DNA from: Rana temporaria
Taxonomy: Eukaryota > Chordata > Amphibia > Anura > Ranidae
Direction of reading: 5' to 3'
DNA: 64,000 nucleotides
Assembly: GCF_905171775.1 (NCBI RefSeq)
Contig: NC_053490.1
Coordinates: forward strand, 456,832,562 to 456,896,561
Positions 11,082 through 23,146 of the stretch are shown here, in pieces; the first letter of the stretch is position 1, and each line of letters begins with the position of its first letter. A program made the translations under genes and the position numbers. The notes below the pieces were generated by a model. The model saw only the letters and a program-made list of their open reading frames with translations. It made no database searches and was not told the DNA's origin.

Positions 11082-12667
11082 TTAGGCCGGGTTCACACTT
11101 GTCCGACAAACGGTCCTACATTGGGAGCTCATGTCGCATGACGTGTGAAAATCAATGTTTCCCTATGGGAGCCGTCTTAACTGGTCCGACTTTGAAAATG
11201 CTCCCTGTACTACTTTGGTCCAACATTGATCCTACTTCAGCCCATTAAATATATCATTAACCACTTAAGCCCCGGGCCTGTTTTTCAGATTTGGTGTTTA
11301 CGAGACTAAAACATTTTTTTTTGCTAGAAAATTTAAAACCCCCAAACATTATATATTTTTTTTCCTAACCCCCTAGAGAATAAAATGGCAGTCATTGCAA
11401 TACTTTTTGTCACACCGTATTTGCGCAGCGATCTTACAAGCGCACTTTTTTTGGAAAAAAAAAACACTTTTTTAAATTAAAGAATAAGACAACAATAAAT
11501 TTGGCCCAATTTTTTTATATATTGTGAAAGATAATGTTACGCCGAGTAAAATGATACCCAACAGGTCACGCTTAAAAATTGCGCCCGCTCGTGGCATGGC
11601 GTCAAACTTTTACCCTTAAAAATCTCGATAGGCGACGTTTAAAAAATTCTACAGGTTGCATTTTTTTGAGTTACAGAGTAGGCCTGAGGCTAAAATTAAT
11701 GCTCTCGCTCTAACGATCGCGGCGATACCTCACTTGTGTGATTTGAACACTGTTTTCATATATGGGCGCTACTCGCGTATACGTTTGCTTCTACGCGCGA
11801 GCTCGACGGGGCGCTTTAAAAAAATTTTTGGGGGGTTTTCGGATTTTTATTTATTTTACAATTTTTAACACTGAAATAAAAAATAAAATACAAATTGGTC
11901 ACTTTTATTCCTATTACAAGGAATGTAAACATCCCTTGTAATAGAAAAAAGCATGACAGGTCCTCTTAAATATGAGATCTGGGGTCAAAAAGACCTCAGA
12001 TCTCATATTTAGGCTTAAATGCAAAAAAAAAAAAAAAATTTGAAAATGTCATTTGCTTTAAGACGCTGGGCGGGACTGACGTTTTGACGTCACTTCTGCC
12101 CAGCAGAGCTATGGGGACGGGTGAAGGAGATTTTTCCTTCACTCGCAACCCCACACAGCTGCTGACGGTCCCGATCTCCTCCGCCGCTACGGTAAGCGGC
12201 GGAGGGCACGGGAGCCCTCTCCCGCCACCGATAACGGCGATCTCGCGGCGAATCCGCCGCGGAGACCGCCGTTATCGTGTACAGGACCGCCCACTGAAGA
12301 GATGAATATCTCGGTTGTGGCAGCAGCTGCTGCCGTTACCGAGATAACCATCTTCAAAGTGATGACGTATAACGACGGTGGGCGGTCGGTAACTAGTTAA
12401 AGTCGGACCAAAGTAGGATCCTTGTCCTTACCATCTGACTTTTGACATCAGACATGGTGATTACAGCAGCAGTAAAAGGAATTTATCTCACTCTGGGATT
12501 GTTTTGATTGGTCAAGACTATCACAAAGTCGGATCAAAGTAGTATCCTGTTCATGAAAGTCGGATGGATGTAGGACCAATTTAGGATCAATGTAGGACAG
12601 ATGTCGCAGAGCAAAGTAGGATGAAAGTCGTACTGCTGTCGTGTAGTATAGTGTGAACCCAGCCTTA
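11082..12667. mobile_element. Harbinger-like MITE, split by a TTAA MITE
   Basis: Left end ttaggccgggttcacacttg and right end agtgtgaacccagcctta are inverted with TTA at both edges. The body (for example ccgactttgaaaatgctccc) resumes after the inner element at 12401 with aaagtcggaccaaagtagg. It is non-coding. Confidence 0.8.
11257..12400. mobile_element. TTAA MITE nested in the 11082 element
   Basis: Left end ttaaccacttaagccccggg and right end ggtaactagttaa, with TTAA on both sides. The interior holds a hairpin around 11911-12010 (the phrase cctcttaaatatgagatctg and its inverse) and a CG-rich segment at 12180-12270. Confidence 0.8.
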
Positions 12668-13857
12668 GAGCCGGTGGGGGACAGCTGCAGCATGGAGGCG
12701 AGTATGTATGCTTTCTTTCTTTCTTTAGAACCCCAAACTTCTCCTTTAAACACTGATCTCTATGATCAAACACACATTTCACAGTGGCCCCATGACTGAA
12801 AGTTGAAGTTACATTTTTTTCTTTGTTTGTGCAAACACTGCTTCTTTGCGTATTATAGCAAAGAAGTTCTAAACCTAAAGGATTTAATCTATTTTATGCA
12901 AACCTTTCACTCTGTCGTATTACGTTTTTATACAGCGGAGGAAAGAGGGCACATACACAAACATGTCAGGTACAGCTCAGCAAATTCGCTGCTCTTGTAT
13001 TGCAAGGAAAGGACAGGAAAAAAAAAGTGGAAAGAGCCAAATGACTAAATGCATAGTTAAAATAGCTGAAATACCTATGTGAGTAGTGTACCTGCCAAAA
13101 TATTTGTGACTCTGTTCAACCAAACTTGTTAGACTGAATTTCCTGAATCACATACCGCATTATACTGCAAACCTGCAGCTTTGTGTGTAATTTGCCTGGT
13201 CAATGGACTATGAAAGAGCAACATTACAAGTACTGAGCTCCTCTATGTGCACCCCTTTTCCTTAAGGGCCCATTTACACCGTATGCAGTCAAATGCATTT
13301 TTAAATGCAGTATGAAAGCATATGCAAGAAAATATATTTCCATGTGCCTAGTTTACACCATTGCAGTTCTTTCATGTGCATTTATAAGAAATACAGCACG
13401 CTGCACTGTTTTACACCAGAATGCACAAAATGCACACAAAGGCATTCCAAAATGTATGGTAATACAATTCCATAACAAATACATTTAAAAAGTAAAAAAA
13501 AAAAAAAAAGACTGTGAACGTACTACAAACATATGACAAATGCATGAAACCACACATGTGGAACACCACACTGAATATGTCGGGCGGCATCGGCCGATTC
13601 AAAAGAAAACGGCCAACATTTGGCCTGTGTGTACAGCAGCCGGTCCGACAGAAGCTGGCTGTTCGGCTGGTTTTTGTCGAAGGGTTAAGCTAGGCTCCCA
13701 TTCAGGAGTGTTCCAGCGGGCGACCGTCCCCCTGTCGGAACACAATAGCACAGCAGGGGAGATTGCTGTACCAACACTGGATTGTTAGTACAGCGGCTCC
13801 AACCTGAGCTGCCATTTTGTTTTTGTTCAACCACTGGATTGAATGAAAAAAATAGTA
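12668..13857. other. git1 intron 2, MITE debris
   Basis: Fragments of prefix-type MITEs occur at about 13265-13440 (gggcccatttacaccgtatg) and 13575-13800 (ggcctgtgtgtacagcagcc). No exon was found. Confidence 0.5.
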
Positions 13858-14007
13858 GTGTGTACTAGGGGTGCAACGGATCAAAAAACTCACGGATCGG
13901 ATCGATCCTCGGATCAGGAGTCACGGATCGGATCATTTTCGGATCAGCGCAAAAAAAAAAAAGGGTGTTTTCATTGGTCCAAAAAAAAAAATATGTGTAT
14001 GTGTATA

Positions 14008-14074
<67 letters not shown>

Positions 14075-14079
14075 TACAT

Positions 14080-14368
<289 letters not shown>

Positions 14369-14440
14369 TGCTCTTTCCCCCCCCCCCCCCTCCTCTCACA
14401 CCAGTGCTTCTCTGCTAATATTCCCTCTCCATGCCGGCTT

Positions 14441-14503
14441 GCCAGAGCCCAGTGCACAGCGTGACACGCCTCCCCGTGGAGGCGTGTCACGCTGGGCTCT
14501 GGC
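14441..14503. repeat. near-perfect palindrome in hAT copy 1
   Basis: gccagagcccag and its inverse flank agcgtgacacgcctcc and its inverse around a 4-base loop. A 5-base insertion on the left is the only asymmetry. Confidence 0.9.
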
Positions 14504-14707
14504 AGCAGACTGGCCACCGCTCCGGAGCTAGGCCGAAGCCGGGGACTTTCCTAGGCCTAGGCTCCGGAGCGCTCCGCGGATCGCGGGGTGTGCCGATCCG
14601 AACGGGGTGGCCCATTCGGATCACGGATCGGTGACGATCCGTTGCACCCCTAGTGTGTACCAGGTTTTACTAAGAAGAGACAATATAATGAGATGGTGTT
14701 CAAACAC

Positions 14708-15663
14708 TTATGGTCTGTACACACGACCCAAAAATCTGACGACAGATCATCCGTTTGTTTTTGTTTTTTGCATGCCAGTTAGTTGGATATCGAAAATGGA
14801 GCAGATACTAAAGTTAAGAAAATTCTCATATCTATATATATAAAACTCAACGTGTGTGTGTATGTATGCATGTATGTATGTATGTATGTATGTATGTATG
14901 TATGTATGTATGTATGTTCCAGCATCACGTCCAAACGGCTAAAGATATTAACATGAAACTTGGCACACATGTTACTTATATGTCAGCAACAAACATAGGA
15001 TAGGTGGTTTAACCCTTACCCACCCCCATTTGCCATGGTCGGGGTTTTCCTTTAAAGTCCCATTCAACTCTATGGGAAATACATGTTACTTCATAACTTC
15101 CAAACGGCTGTAGATATTTCGATAACACTTGGTCACATGTTACTTATATGTCCACTTAAACTATAAGATAGTTAATTTATCCCTTAACTACCCCCATTTG
15201 TGAGGGTCGGGGTTTTTGTTTAAAGTCCCATGCAAATCAATGGGAAATGTATGTTCCCACATAACTTCTGTACGCCTGGAGATATTTCAATAATACCTGC
15301 TACACATATTACTTATATGCCAAATAAAAATATATGACAGTTAAATTAACCCTTACCTACACCCTTATATAAAAGATGGGTATATTTATATTACTATGAT
15401 TTTCCTCCCCAAAAGGTTAAGATAGGAAGACCGGGCAACGCCGGGTATTCAGCTAGTAACAGAATAAAAAAATCAGAAGTGATGTCATGTGTTGTAGTGT
15501 ATTTCTATTGTATTTTTGGAAGACAACTCTTCTAAAATCGGATAATATCGTATGAACTGTTATGATCGGCTCTCGAAAGCTGTGTACCAACGATCCGATT
15601 ATCGTACGATCGCTTTGAAAGTGGTATTTTTGGTCCGATTTTCAGATTGTGTGTAAAGGCCAT
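14708..15663. mobile_element. Harbinger-like MITE interrupted by a Helitron
   Basis: Left end atggtctgtacacacgaccc is inverted against attgtgtgtaaaggccat. The two halves lie on either side of the Helitron at 14831-15456. Termini are only about 75 per cent similar. Confidence 0.55.
14831..15456 (+). mobile_element. non-autonomous Helitron
   Basis: Starts TCTATATATATAAAACTCAA and ends with a hairpin (accgggcaacgccgggt) followed by attcagCTAG, flanked by A on the left and T on the right. These are the Helitron signatures: 5' TC, 3' hairpin plus CTRR, A/T insertion, no target duplication. A (GTAT)n tract is at 14866-14918. Three degenerate tandem units of about 165 bp follow, each with a phrase like aacttccaaacggctgtag and a later acttatatg. 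No Rep/helicase is present. Confidence 0.85.
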
Positions 15664-15681
15664 TAGTTGGCCATATGCAAC

Positions 15682-16149
15682 TTAAAGGGTCACTAAAGGA
15701 AAAAAAAAATTTTGTTGAAATTACTGTTTACAGGGTATAGAGACATAAAAGTTAACCGATTCCTTTTAAAAATGATTAAAAATAGATACAAATCAATCAT
15801 ATAATGTGCCTCTAGTTTCACTTTTGTTTTTAAACTGGTTTCATGTTTCTGTGAAGTAAAGAGGCACACAGAACAAAAACAAACAAATCCAGGGCAGTGT
15901 TTTGTTTTTAAAATGAATCTGATTGGTTCTGAGGAGTTTTAGACACACAGTAATGACAGCTTGGACCACAGTGAAAAGCTACCATGAGATTTTTCATAAG
16001 GAGCCAGACAAGCAGGAAGTGTGGAGATCAGAGCAGAATTACAGCTACTTCAAAGCAAAAATGAGCAATGAGGACATGAAACCAGGACTGCAGTAAGGTA
16101 AAGGAAGCTATTTAGCTAAAACATTTTTTTCCCTTTAGTGACCCTTTAA
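15682..16149. mobile_element. MITE with TTAAAGGGTCACTAAAGG termini
   Basis: Left ttaaagggtcactaaagg and right ccctttagtgaccctttaa are inverted with TTAA at both ends. A related body (ggtttcatg, tctctataccctgtaaacag in inverse) is seen at about 39960-40310. Confidence 0.8.
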
Positions 16150-16170
16150 AACAGAAGTAAACTTGTTAAT

Positions 16171-16483
16171 TTAAGGGCACTTTCACACTGGGGTGGCGGG
16201 GCGTCAGCGGTAAAGTGCTGCTAGCAGACAAAAAAGGGTCAAAAGCACCGCAGTGCTGGCCATTGATTTCAATGGCAGGGGCGTTTTAAGAGTGGTGTAG
16301 TCATTGCTCCCTCAACGCCCCAAAAATGCTGCTTGCAGGACTTTTTTTCCCATCCTGCAAGCGCACCGCTACAGTGTGAAAGCACCCAGGCTTTCACACT
16401 GGGGTGTAAGGAGAGTCGCTTTATAGGTGCTATTTTTAGCCCTTTAGTGCCTGAAAAACGCCTCCAGTGTGAAAGTAGCCTAA
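16171..16483. mobile_element. Harbinger-like MITE, CACTTTCACACTGGGG termini
   Basis: ttaagggcactttcacactg at left and agtgtgaaagtagcctaa at right, inverted, with TAA on both sides. A second internal pair of ends lies at about 16375-16400. Confidence 0.65.
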
Positions 16484-16947
16484 CAGTTTAAAAAACGGTT
16501 ACACTCTTGGCACATGCTGGAAATGTAATTGTCACATTGTTTGTGCTCTCAACTAAACTGTCAAACCATCCAATGGCTGATGTCAAAACTGATCACATGT
16601 GCAGCATCATGGAAGTTGAAGATTAAACAGAGGCCAAGATGGCAGCTTCCTTGGCTGAAATTGATAAGAGGGTTTACGTCCACTTTAAATTCCTGCTGAA
16701 TCAAGACAAAATTTGAGCCATGCAAGTCCCTGTCAGTCCCACCCAGCTCAATAAAGATGAAAACTGGAGGGGCAAAACAGTGACTGTATCCAATCATATG
16801 TAGTCACTGTTTGGGTATTTAGGCAGCCCCTGCCAGCTATTGTAATTATTGAATTCAATAGCTGGCAGGGTAGAATCCTTCATCCACACTGTTTAGCGTG
16901 GATAGAGGATCTATTCGATCTCCCTCGTTCAACTGCTATCAATGCTT
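16484..16947. other. git1 intron 2, nothing recognised
   Basis: No exon. A short inverted pair (cagcccctgccagctattg / caatagctggcaggg) sits at 16825-16872. Confidence 0.55.
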
Positions 16948-17306
16948 TAAGCTGGGTATACATGTTTTGAAATTCATCCGGTTCAGCAGGAACTGGACAA
17001 ATTCCAATTTGTATGTAGCCTTGTCTGTTCAATAGAAGCCGACCATTGGGCTGGATTCACACCTATGCATTTTTAGTGCTTTTTGTATTTTGCAGATTTG
17101 CACTACAGTCCATTTACCATGGTTTCCCATGGAAAAACCAGCAACAGACTAGCCTCTACAGCTGTCAGGATACAATAGCACAGCGAGGGGAGATTCCAGC
17201 ACCCACCTCGCTTGCGTGGATGCAGGAATCTGGATGTTTTTTCCTTTCAACCCTCTGAGTGAACCAAAAAAAAAAAAAAAAAAGAACTTAGTGTATGCCC
17301 AGCTTT
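16948..17306. mobile_element. Harbinger-like MITE, AAGCTGGGTATACA termini
   Basis: taagctgggtatacatg at left against gtgtatgcccagctta-type end at right, with TAA/TTA edges. It is non-coding. Confidence 0.6.
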
Positions 17307-17678
17307 ACACTGGCAAAACAGTATAACAACAAAACTGTCCCGGAGCTCCCGCTCTGTTCAGCACCCAGCCAGGAACATTTGAAGAACGTGTGAAACTATA
17401 AACTTCTAGACTGGCCACTGAACCCGTCTTCTGTCTCTTCTTTAAATAGAAAGCAACAAAGAGTCAAGGACGTCAATAAAAATGGTTTAAACAAAAGCCA
17501 TTCTCTCTTTAAATATAATTTTTAGCCAGCTATCCTGCTAAGATAAATCTGCTCTTCTTCTGATCTGCTTTTTACTAGGCGTTTAAACATGAGTTTTTAT
17601 GTAAAAAAAAAAAAAAATAAGATTGAAAAACTTGTACACACACACACACACACACACAGAGATTATAACCTTTTTTGT
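17307..17678. other. git1 intron 2, nothing recognised
   Basis: AT-rich, with an A tract at about 17602 and a (CA)n tract at 17637-17658. No exon. Confidence 0.5.
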
Positions 17679-18066
17679 TTAAGGCTTCATTTCCACTGGC
17701 GTTTTTACAGCCACTTTTCTGAGCGTTTTTTTACAGCTTAAAAACGCCTGTCCATGTTATTCTATGGCATCATGCCCACATAGGCATTTTTGAGCTGCAA
17801 ATGGCATAGGCGTTTGAGCTGTAAAAAAAACGCGGGACCAGGGCGTTCTGTGGCTCCAGCAATAGAGCTGTAAAAACGCCAGTCATTAAAAAACGCTCAA
17901 AAACGCGTAAAAACGCTCAAAAAAGCTACCGCTGCGTTTTTGAGCTCCAGCTCACAATTTTTTTTTTTTTTTTTACAAAATAAACATGGACAGGCGTTTT
18001 TAAGCTGTAATAAAGGCTAAAAAAAAAAAAGTGGCTGTAAAAACGCCAGTGGAAATGAAGCCTTAA
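17679..18066. mobile_element. snapback MITE, AAGGCTTCATTTCCACTGG termini
   Basis: Long inverted termini (aaggcttcatttccactggc against gccagtggaaatgaagcctt) with repeated aaaaacgc/gcgttttt phrases inside that make most of the element self-complementary. Confidence 0.8.
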
Positions 18067-18463
18067 ACTAAAGATTGTTTGACAATGCACTGTCAGTAAT
18101 ACAGGGCAACATAGCAATCTATTAGATAAAGGTTGACTGAAAAAAATCACATAGTATAAAAACTACAACTGACCTAATCTGATTGAGGTCTTTGTGACAA
18201 ACGGCAGCCAATACAACCACAGAGATTGCAGGGACTTGTGATCATTGAGAATAATTGCAAAATGCCATTCCTTTTCAGCAACCATTACAGGTCAGTGCAA
18301 ACCTGTGTAAAAACTTGAGCTAGCCGTCGTTTGTTACACAGACTTTAATCAGTTCCAGGTCAATTGCAACAATACTTACAGATTGTAACAGAAGATAAAG
18401 AAGTAACAAGAAAAGCTTCAGCTGCTTTGGAACCATAAGTTCAAGCATGATAAGGCAGACATA
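18067..18463. other. git1 intron 2, unique sequence
   Basis: No repeat family or exon is recognised. Confidence 0.55.
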
Positions 18464-19750
18464 TACAGGTGCAAAACATTAGAATATCAAAAAGTTTATT
18501 CAGTAATTCAATTCAAAAAGTTAATCTCGTATTATATAGATATAATATAGATTACACACAGAGTGATATATTTCAAGCATTTATTTATTTTGATGGTTAT
18601 GGCTTACAGATAGTAAAAACAAAAATTCAGTAGCTCATAAAATTTTAATATTGTGAAAAGTTCAATTTTGTAGACTCATGGTGTTACGTTGAAATTGAAA
18701 TCCTCCACAAGGAGAGTAAGTCATAAACAGGTCATTGCTAAAGAAGCTTCACAGAGTGCTGTATCCAAGCATATTAATGGAAAGTTGAGTGGAAGGGAAG
18801 TGTGGTAGAAAAAGGTGCACAAGTAACAGGGATAACCGCAGCCTTGAGAGGATTGTGAAGTAAAGGCCATTCAAGAATTTGGGGAAGATTCACAAGGAGT
18901 GGACTACGGCTGGTGTCAAAGCTTCAAGAGCCACCACACAAACATGTATTCAGGACATGGGCTACAATTGTCGCATTCCTTGTGTCAAGCCACTCCTGAC
19001 CCAAAGACGCCAGGAGTGTCTTTGTTGCTCAGTGTTCCAAAGTCCTCTTTTCAGATGAAAGTAAATTTAGCATTTTATTTGGAAATCAAGGTCCCAGAGT
19101 CTGGAGGAAGAATGGAGAGCCATGTCATCTGCTGGTGTTGGTCTACTGTGTTTTAGCAAGTCTAAAGTGTGTGCAGCCCTCTACCAGGAAATTCTAGAGC
19201 ACTTCATGCTTCCCTCTGCTGACCAGCTTTATGGAGATGCCGATTTCATCTTCCAGGAGGATTTGGCACCTGCCCACACTGGCAAATGTGCCGATACCAG
19301 GTTTAAAGATTTTGGTATCTCTGTGCTTGATTGGCCAGCAAACTCGCCTGACCTAAATCCCACGGAGAATCTGTGGGGTATTGTCAAGAGGAGAGAGACA
19401 ACAATGCAGACAAGCTGAAGGCTGCTATCAAAGCAACCTGAACTTCCATAACACCTCAGCAGTGCCACAGTCTGATCACCTTCATGCCACGCCACATTGA
19501 TACAGTAATTCATGCAAAGGAGCCCCGACCAATTGAGTGTATACTTTACATGGACATACTTTTCAGTAAGCCAACATTTCTGTATTAAAAATCCTTTATT
19601 GGTCTTATTAAATATAAAGATTTTCAGGAGATACAGAATTTTGCAGTTTCACTAGCTGTAAGCCATAATCATCAAAACTAAAAGAAAGAAATGCTTGAAA
19701 TATATCACTCTAATGAATCTATACAAGTCACTTTTTGAACTGAATTAAAT
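18464..19750 (+). mobile_element. Tc1/mariner element, decayed, 3' end missing
   Basis: Begins with TA then caggtgcaaaacattagaat. Inverted internal arms are at about 18503-18611 and 19661-19748 (gtgatatatttcaagcattt shared in inverse). The right tip is replaced by another repeat at 19751. The transposase is read on the plus strand, with multiple stops and shifts before 19122. Confidence 0.88.
19122..19418 (+). pseudogene. Tc1-type transposase, C-terminal DDE fragment
   Basis: 98 codons of the catalytic C-terminus of a Tc1-family DD34E transposase, which cuts and rejoins DNA at TA. Visible: the second Asp in FIFQEDLAPAH and the Glu region DWPANSPDLNPTENLWGIVK, with the usual spacing. The N-terminal paired-type DNA-binding domains are recognisable only as decayed sequence upstream (about 18700-19000). 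The frame is open only in this last third. A relic, not expected to make enzyme. Confidence 0.9.
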
Positions 19751-19905
19751 TACCGTATTTATCGGCGTATACCGCGCACTTTTTTCCCCTTAAAATCAGG
19801 GGGAAATCGTGGGTGCGTGATTGAACCCTGCCGCCGACATATACCGAGCGCAGTACACTCGGATACACTAATAAAAATATATATTTTTTTGTTTAAAAAC
19901 AGGTG
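19751..19905. repeat. MITE fragment, ACCGTATTTATCGGCGTATA end
   Basis: Begins accgtatttatcggcgtata and continues into cgcgcacttttttccc. A related end, accgtatatactcgggtata, is at 63679. No right end was found. Confidence 0.55.
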
Positions 19906-19994
19906 CGCCTAATCAGTTGCTCGTTTGATTTCTAACCTAGGCCAAAATAATGTCATAGAAAACATTTACATGGGGCGCTGTTACAGAAAGTGTT

Positions 19995-20640
19995 GTGAAT
20001 TAGCAGTGAGTCCAGGACAAATTGACAGTTTATTGAATAAAAGGTATGCACATATGAAAATCAGTATACAAGGCAATACCAGATGGCCAGGGTACACAGG
20101 ACCACGTGACCTGAGGAAGGCATTAATCCCCGAAACACGTAGTCTTTTGTTAAAGCCACCAGCATCCTCTTATCCTGGTTCCTTTGGCTTTGTCTCCTGT
20201 TTCAGGATCCCAAGCTCCCCGGAGCCTTCACAGAGCATTTCTCCTGTGGAGTACTCCTGCCACCACCAGACGTTTCTCCTGGGCCCAGAGCGGGTAATTT
20301 CTAGCCCACGGGAGCATCACATTAAGATCTCCCGGCCATTGCCAGGTTCTTCCATCCTCCTGGTTGTCATCCAGCCCTCTGTTAACCCCACAGAAGATCC
20401 TGGGGTTAGAGCCATCCACCCGGCCCCGTATTCAGGTGTCACACCCACAGAGTTTGGCTTATTAATCCATATGCAAATCCATCTGCGTCCTTGGTATTTC
20501 TTTGTATATGACTTTTATTTTATTCAAGAAAGGTCAATTTGTCCTTGATTCTGCCAATTTACTCCACGTTCTGGAACAGCGCCTCCTATGAATGTTTTCT
20601 ATGAGTTGGGGAGCAGCGGCCAAGGTGTGGCCCCCTTCCC
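19995..20640. repeat. repeat with CTGAGGA..GAAAC motif
   Basis: Unrecognised repeat-like segment. At 20110-20146 it carries ctgaggaaggcattaatccc then cgaaacacgtagtc, a motif order found in hammerhead-like terminal regions of Penelope elements. Related phrases: gcgaaacgcgtcaac at 44156 and acgaaacgcatcggg at 60887. Identity is uncertain. Confidence 0.35.
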
Positions 20641-21636
20641 CCCTTACATATGCGCTTTGAAAATTTATGTGCCCGGTTTCCAGTTTGTTTTTAGCTTCCA
20701 AAATGATGTCATACATCCAGGAGTCTCTGGGACATAAATTTGTCTTTGAGCTGAAGGATGGGAGGAAGGGTTTTTTCAGCTATGCACACTCTCCTGCCTG
20801 CATGCCTGAACTAAAGGCAGATGGATTCCAGAAGTAAATGCTACATGAATTATCTGCACTAGAAATGGTAGGGTGGTATTATGCAAAGTGAGACATGCTG
20901 GATGCAGTGGAGGGGAAAGTTTACACGCTGCGACACATGCAAGTCAATAGGGAAGCACCACAGATGCCCCACAGGTGGTGGGGAGGCGTTACAGTAGTCT
21001 TTGGAATGTCACCAGAAAGCAGATGGGGCTTCAGAGGCAAGACGCACATCTAAATCTACCTTTAAGTTCTGCTTTAATTTAAGAACCAATAAAACCTTGT
21101 TCACAGTATGTGCAGAGTCAAGTTTCCTGCAAGGGCACAGAGAAAACAATTACTTCCTATGTGCCTGTTCACCCCACAACATTGCGATCATGTGCAGATT
21201 TTTTCAGCGCAGAGATTTGCAACGCGTCTGCAGTTTTCAGTGCAGAAAAAAACCTCATGTCACAGCGGTACAATGGTGTGACTAGGGCACATAGAAAAAA
21301 TAATTTTCTTTGTGTCCTTGCAGAGACCTATGTAATAAATACACACATCTCTGCACATGCTGTGAATAACTAAAATCTGCATGTTTTTTCCATCAGTTTT
21401 TATGCACATATGCCGTGAATGAGGCCTGACAATAGTTGATTATTTATGGATTTTTTCTGCTGAATAGAAGGGAAAAGGTGCAGAGATGACACAGGGAAAT
21501 GGAACTAAATCTATATGTTCCAATGTTCCTGGATTGCAACTAAGCACTACCCAAACCCACAGCTTCCTCCAATGATATTGGAAAACATAAACAAAGTTCT
21601 AACAGCTTTACGCAACATTTCCCTGAACCAACTGGT
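20641..21636. other. git1 intron 2, MITE debris
   Basis: A decayed MITE-like part lies at about 21090-21430 (gttcacagtatgtgcagagt ... tgccgtgaatgaggcctgac). No exon was found. Confidence 0.45.
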
Positions 21637-21897
21637 TTAAAGCCGGTTCACACTGGGGCGGCACGACTTTGGGGGCGAATCGGCAAGGCGATCTCAAGAC
21701 AACTTCAGAGGCGACTTGCAAAATGACTTCTGTATTGAGGTCAATGCAAGTCGCCCCCAAAGTCGAACAAGAACTTTTTTCTAAGTCGGAGCGACTTGAG
21801 TCGCTCCTATTAGAACGGTTCCATTGAACAGAACGGGACGCGACTTGTCAGGTGTCTGAGTCGCCTGACGAGTCGCCCCTGTGTGAACCGGCTCTTA
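21637..21897. mobile_element. Harbinger-like MITE beside git1 exon 2
   Basis: taaagccggttcacactgggg at left and cctgtgtgaaccggctctta at right, inverted, with TAA/TTA edges. The right end is only 67 bp from the exon 2 donor. Confidence 0.8.
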
Positions 21898-21964
21898 GGG
21901 AAAGATGGTTCCGTCCAAAGAGAAAACAGTATTTTTTATTTTATTTTTATTTGGCAAACCATAC

Positions 21965-22098
21965 CTGTAACAAGGATGACGGCCATGCACTGTGCCGGAG
22001 GTGTTTTACAATTGAGATGTGTCGACCTAAACTTCTGTGTACACTACAGCATTCATCGCATATCAGCACACCGCGGTTAATGGAAGCCCAGCCAGGAT
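21965..22098 (-). CDS. git1: git1 exon 2 (ArfGAP zinc finger and arginine finger)
   Basis: Spliced exon of 134 bp encoding about residues 18-62 of GIT1. The reverse strand has an acceptor ccactacacag, two bases completing an Asp codon, 44 codons and the donor gtatgg. The product begins DPGWASINRGVLICDECC and continues SVHRSLGRHISIVKHLRH to SAWPSSLLQ. CDEC supplies the third and fourth zinc cysteines (Cys31 and Cys34 of the CX2CX16CX2C finger). The Arg of VHRSLG corresponds to catalytic arginine 39. ISIVKHLRHSAW is GIT1-type; GIT2 reads more like ISQVRHLKHTPW. Exon 1, which should carry the start and the first two cysteines, was searched for above this point and not found. Intron 2 is 16,141 bp. 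Confidence 0.97.
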
Positions 22099-22479
22099 CT
22101 GTGTAGTGGAAAAAAGAAATCATTAACAGAAATATACTACAATAACAAGGGTACTAGATTCACTTTGATGAGCTTTGCTGTGAGCTTCCAATTCCTTTAT
22201 TTTTTTCCTTTTTACATTACAGCGAAGGACAAAAAAGTGAACTCATTTATACTGTCTTATGTGGCCCTACAAACTGGTGTAAGCAATTAAAAAAAAACAC
22301 ACTAGTACTCACACCATATTCTTAAACAAACCCAAAGCATTTGTTTCAACAAAAATGTTCACATAAGATAATTTCTGCATTAAACTGTAATAGCCTCCCA
22401 TGAGTAGACATCCAAATTGCTGCTGAGAGCCACCACAATGGATGCAATGTCATCAGCCGTAGCGGACTCAAACTGTTAC
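22099..22479. other. git1 intron 1 sequence next to exon 2
   Basis: No exon or recognisable repeat. Short A and T tracts occur. The exon 2 acceptor with its pyrimidine tract sits at the left edge on the minus strand. Confidence 0.6.
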
Positions 22480-23014
22480 CTATTGTTCATTTTTTTTTCT
22501 TCTTTATTTTATCAAAAGATCCCGGATACAAAAATATATAAAATTGCATGGGTCAGATACAATACACTCTCTTACAGTCCTTGTATCCCATTTACTTCTG
22601 ATTTCACCATCTAAAAAGGTTTACCACTTCACCTTGTTTTACTGGTCCTTGAATCCCACATAACAGAACTATCCACGGGTCCTCCAATATTTATTTTCTA
22701 GTAATTTGTTTTATTAGTTGCAGGATCCCTCTCCAATACTTTAAAATTTTTGGGCAGTCCCACCATAGATGAGCCATCGTTCCCAATGCCTTACATCCCC
22801 GCCAGCACGCTGTGGATTTTCCCAGTTGATACCTACCGATTATGTCAGGCGTTGCGTACCACCTTGTAAGGCATTTATAATTCATTTACACAGTTCTGGT
22901 GTCTACTGCTGAGCTGTGGGTTAAAATTTTGGATTTTACTAATAGTGACTTTATCTATAGGTGACCCCAGTTCCCTCTCCCATTTAATTATGTACAGCAT
23001 TTAAATCTGCTTCT
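22480..23014 (-). mobile_element. L1-type LINE, ORF2 3' end fragment
   Basis: Minus-strand frame at 22691-22885 reads KCLTRWYATPDIIG and later MAHLWWDCPKILKYWRGI, the conserved C-terminal part of L1 ORF2 proteins (WYxTP ... CWRGC ... WWDCPKI). Upstream codons near 22950-22990 (WERELGS) continue it with breaks. 5'-truncated, as usual for LINEs. No RT domain is present. Confidence 0.8.
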
Positions 23015-23146
23015 GACAGCTTGGTGCCAGATACCACAGCATTCCTTCAGAGGAAAATGCTTTGACTGGTCAGGGCTGTTTTAGCGGCAAAAGGGGGACC
23101 TACTAAATATTAGGTGAGTGATCATAAAGATATGGTTGATCTGTGT
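23015..23146 (+). mobile_element. Tc1 element, right-end fragment
   Basis: Sequence with cttcagaggaaaatgctttg, cagggctgttttagcggcaa and the end gatatggttgatctgtgtgt is the 3' tail of a Tc1 family different from the next element. It abuts the next Tc1 directly. Confidence 0.7.

Noticed and set aside
19925..20548. 207-codon plus-strand frame
   Set aside because: Pro/Ser-rich reading through a repeat; no recognised domain and no support on conservation.
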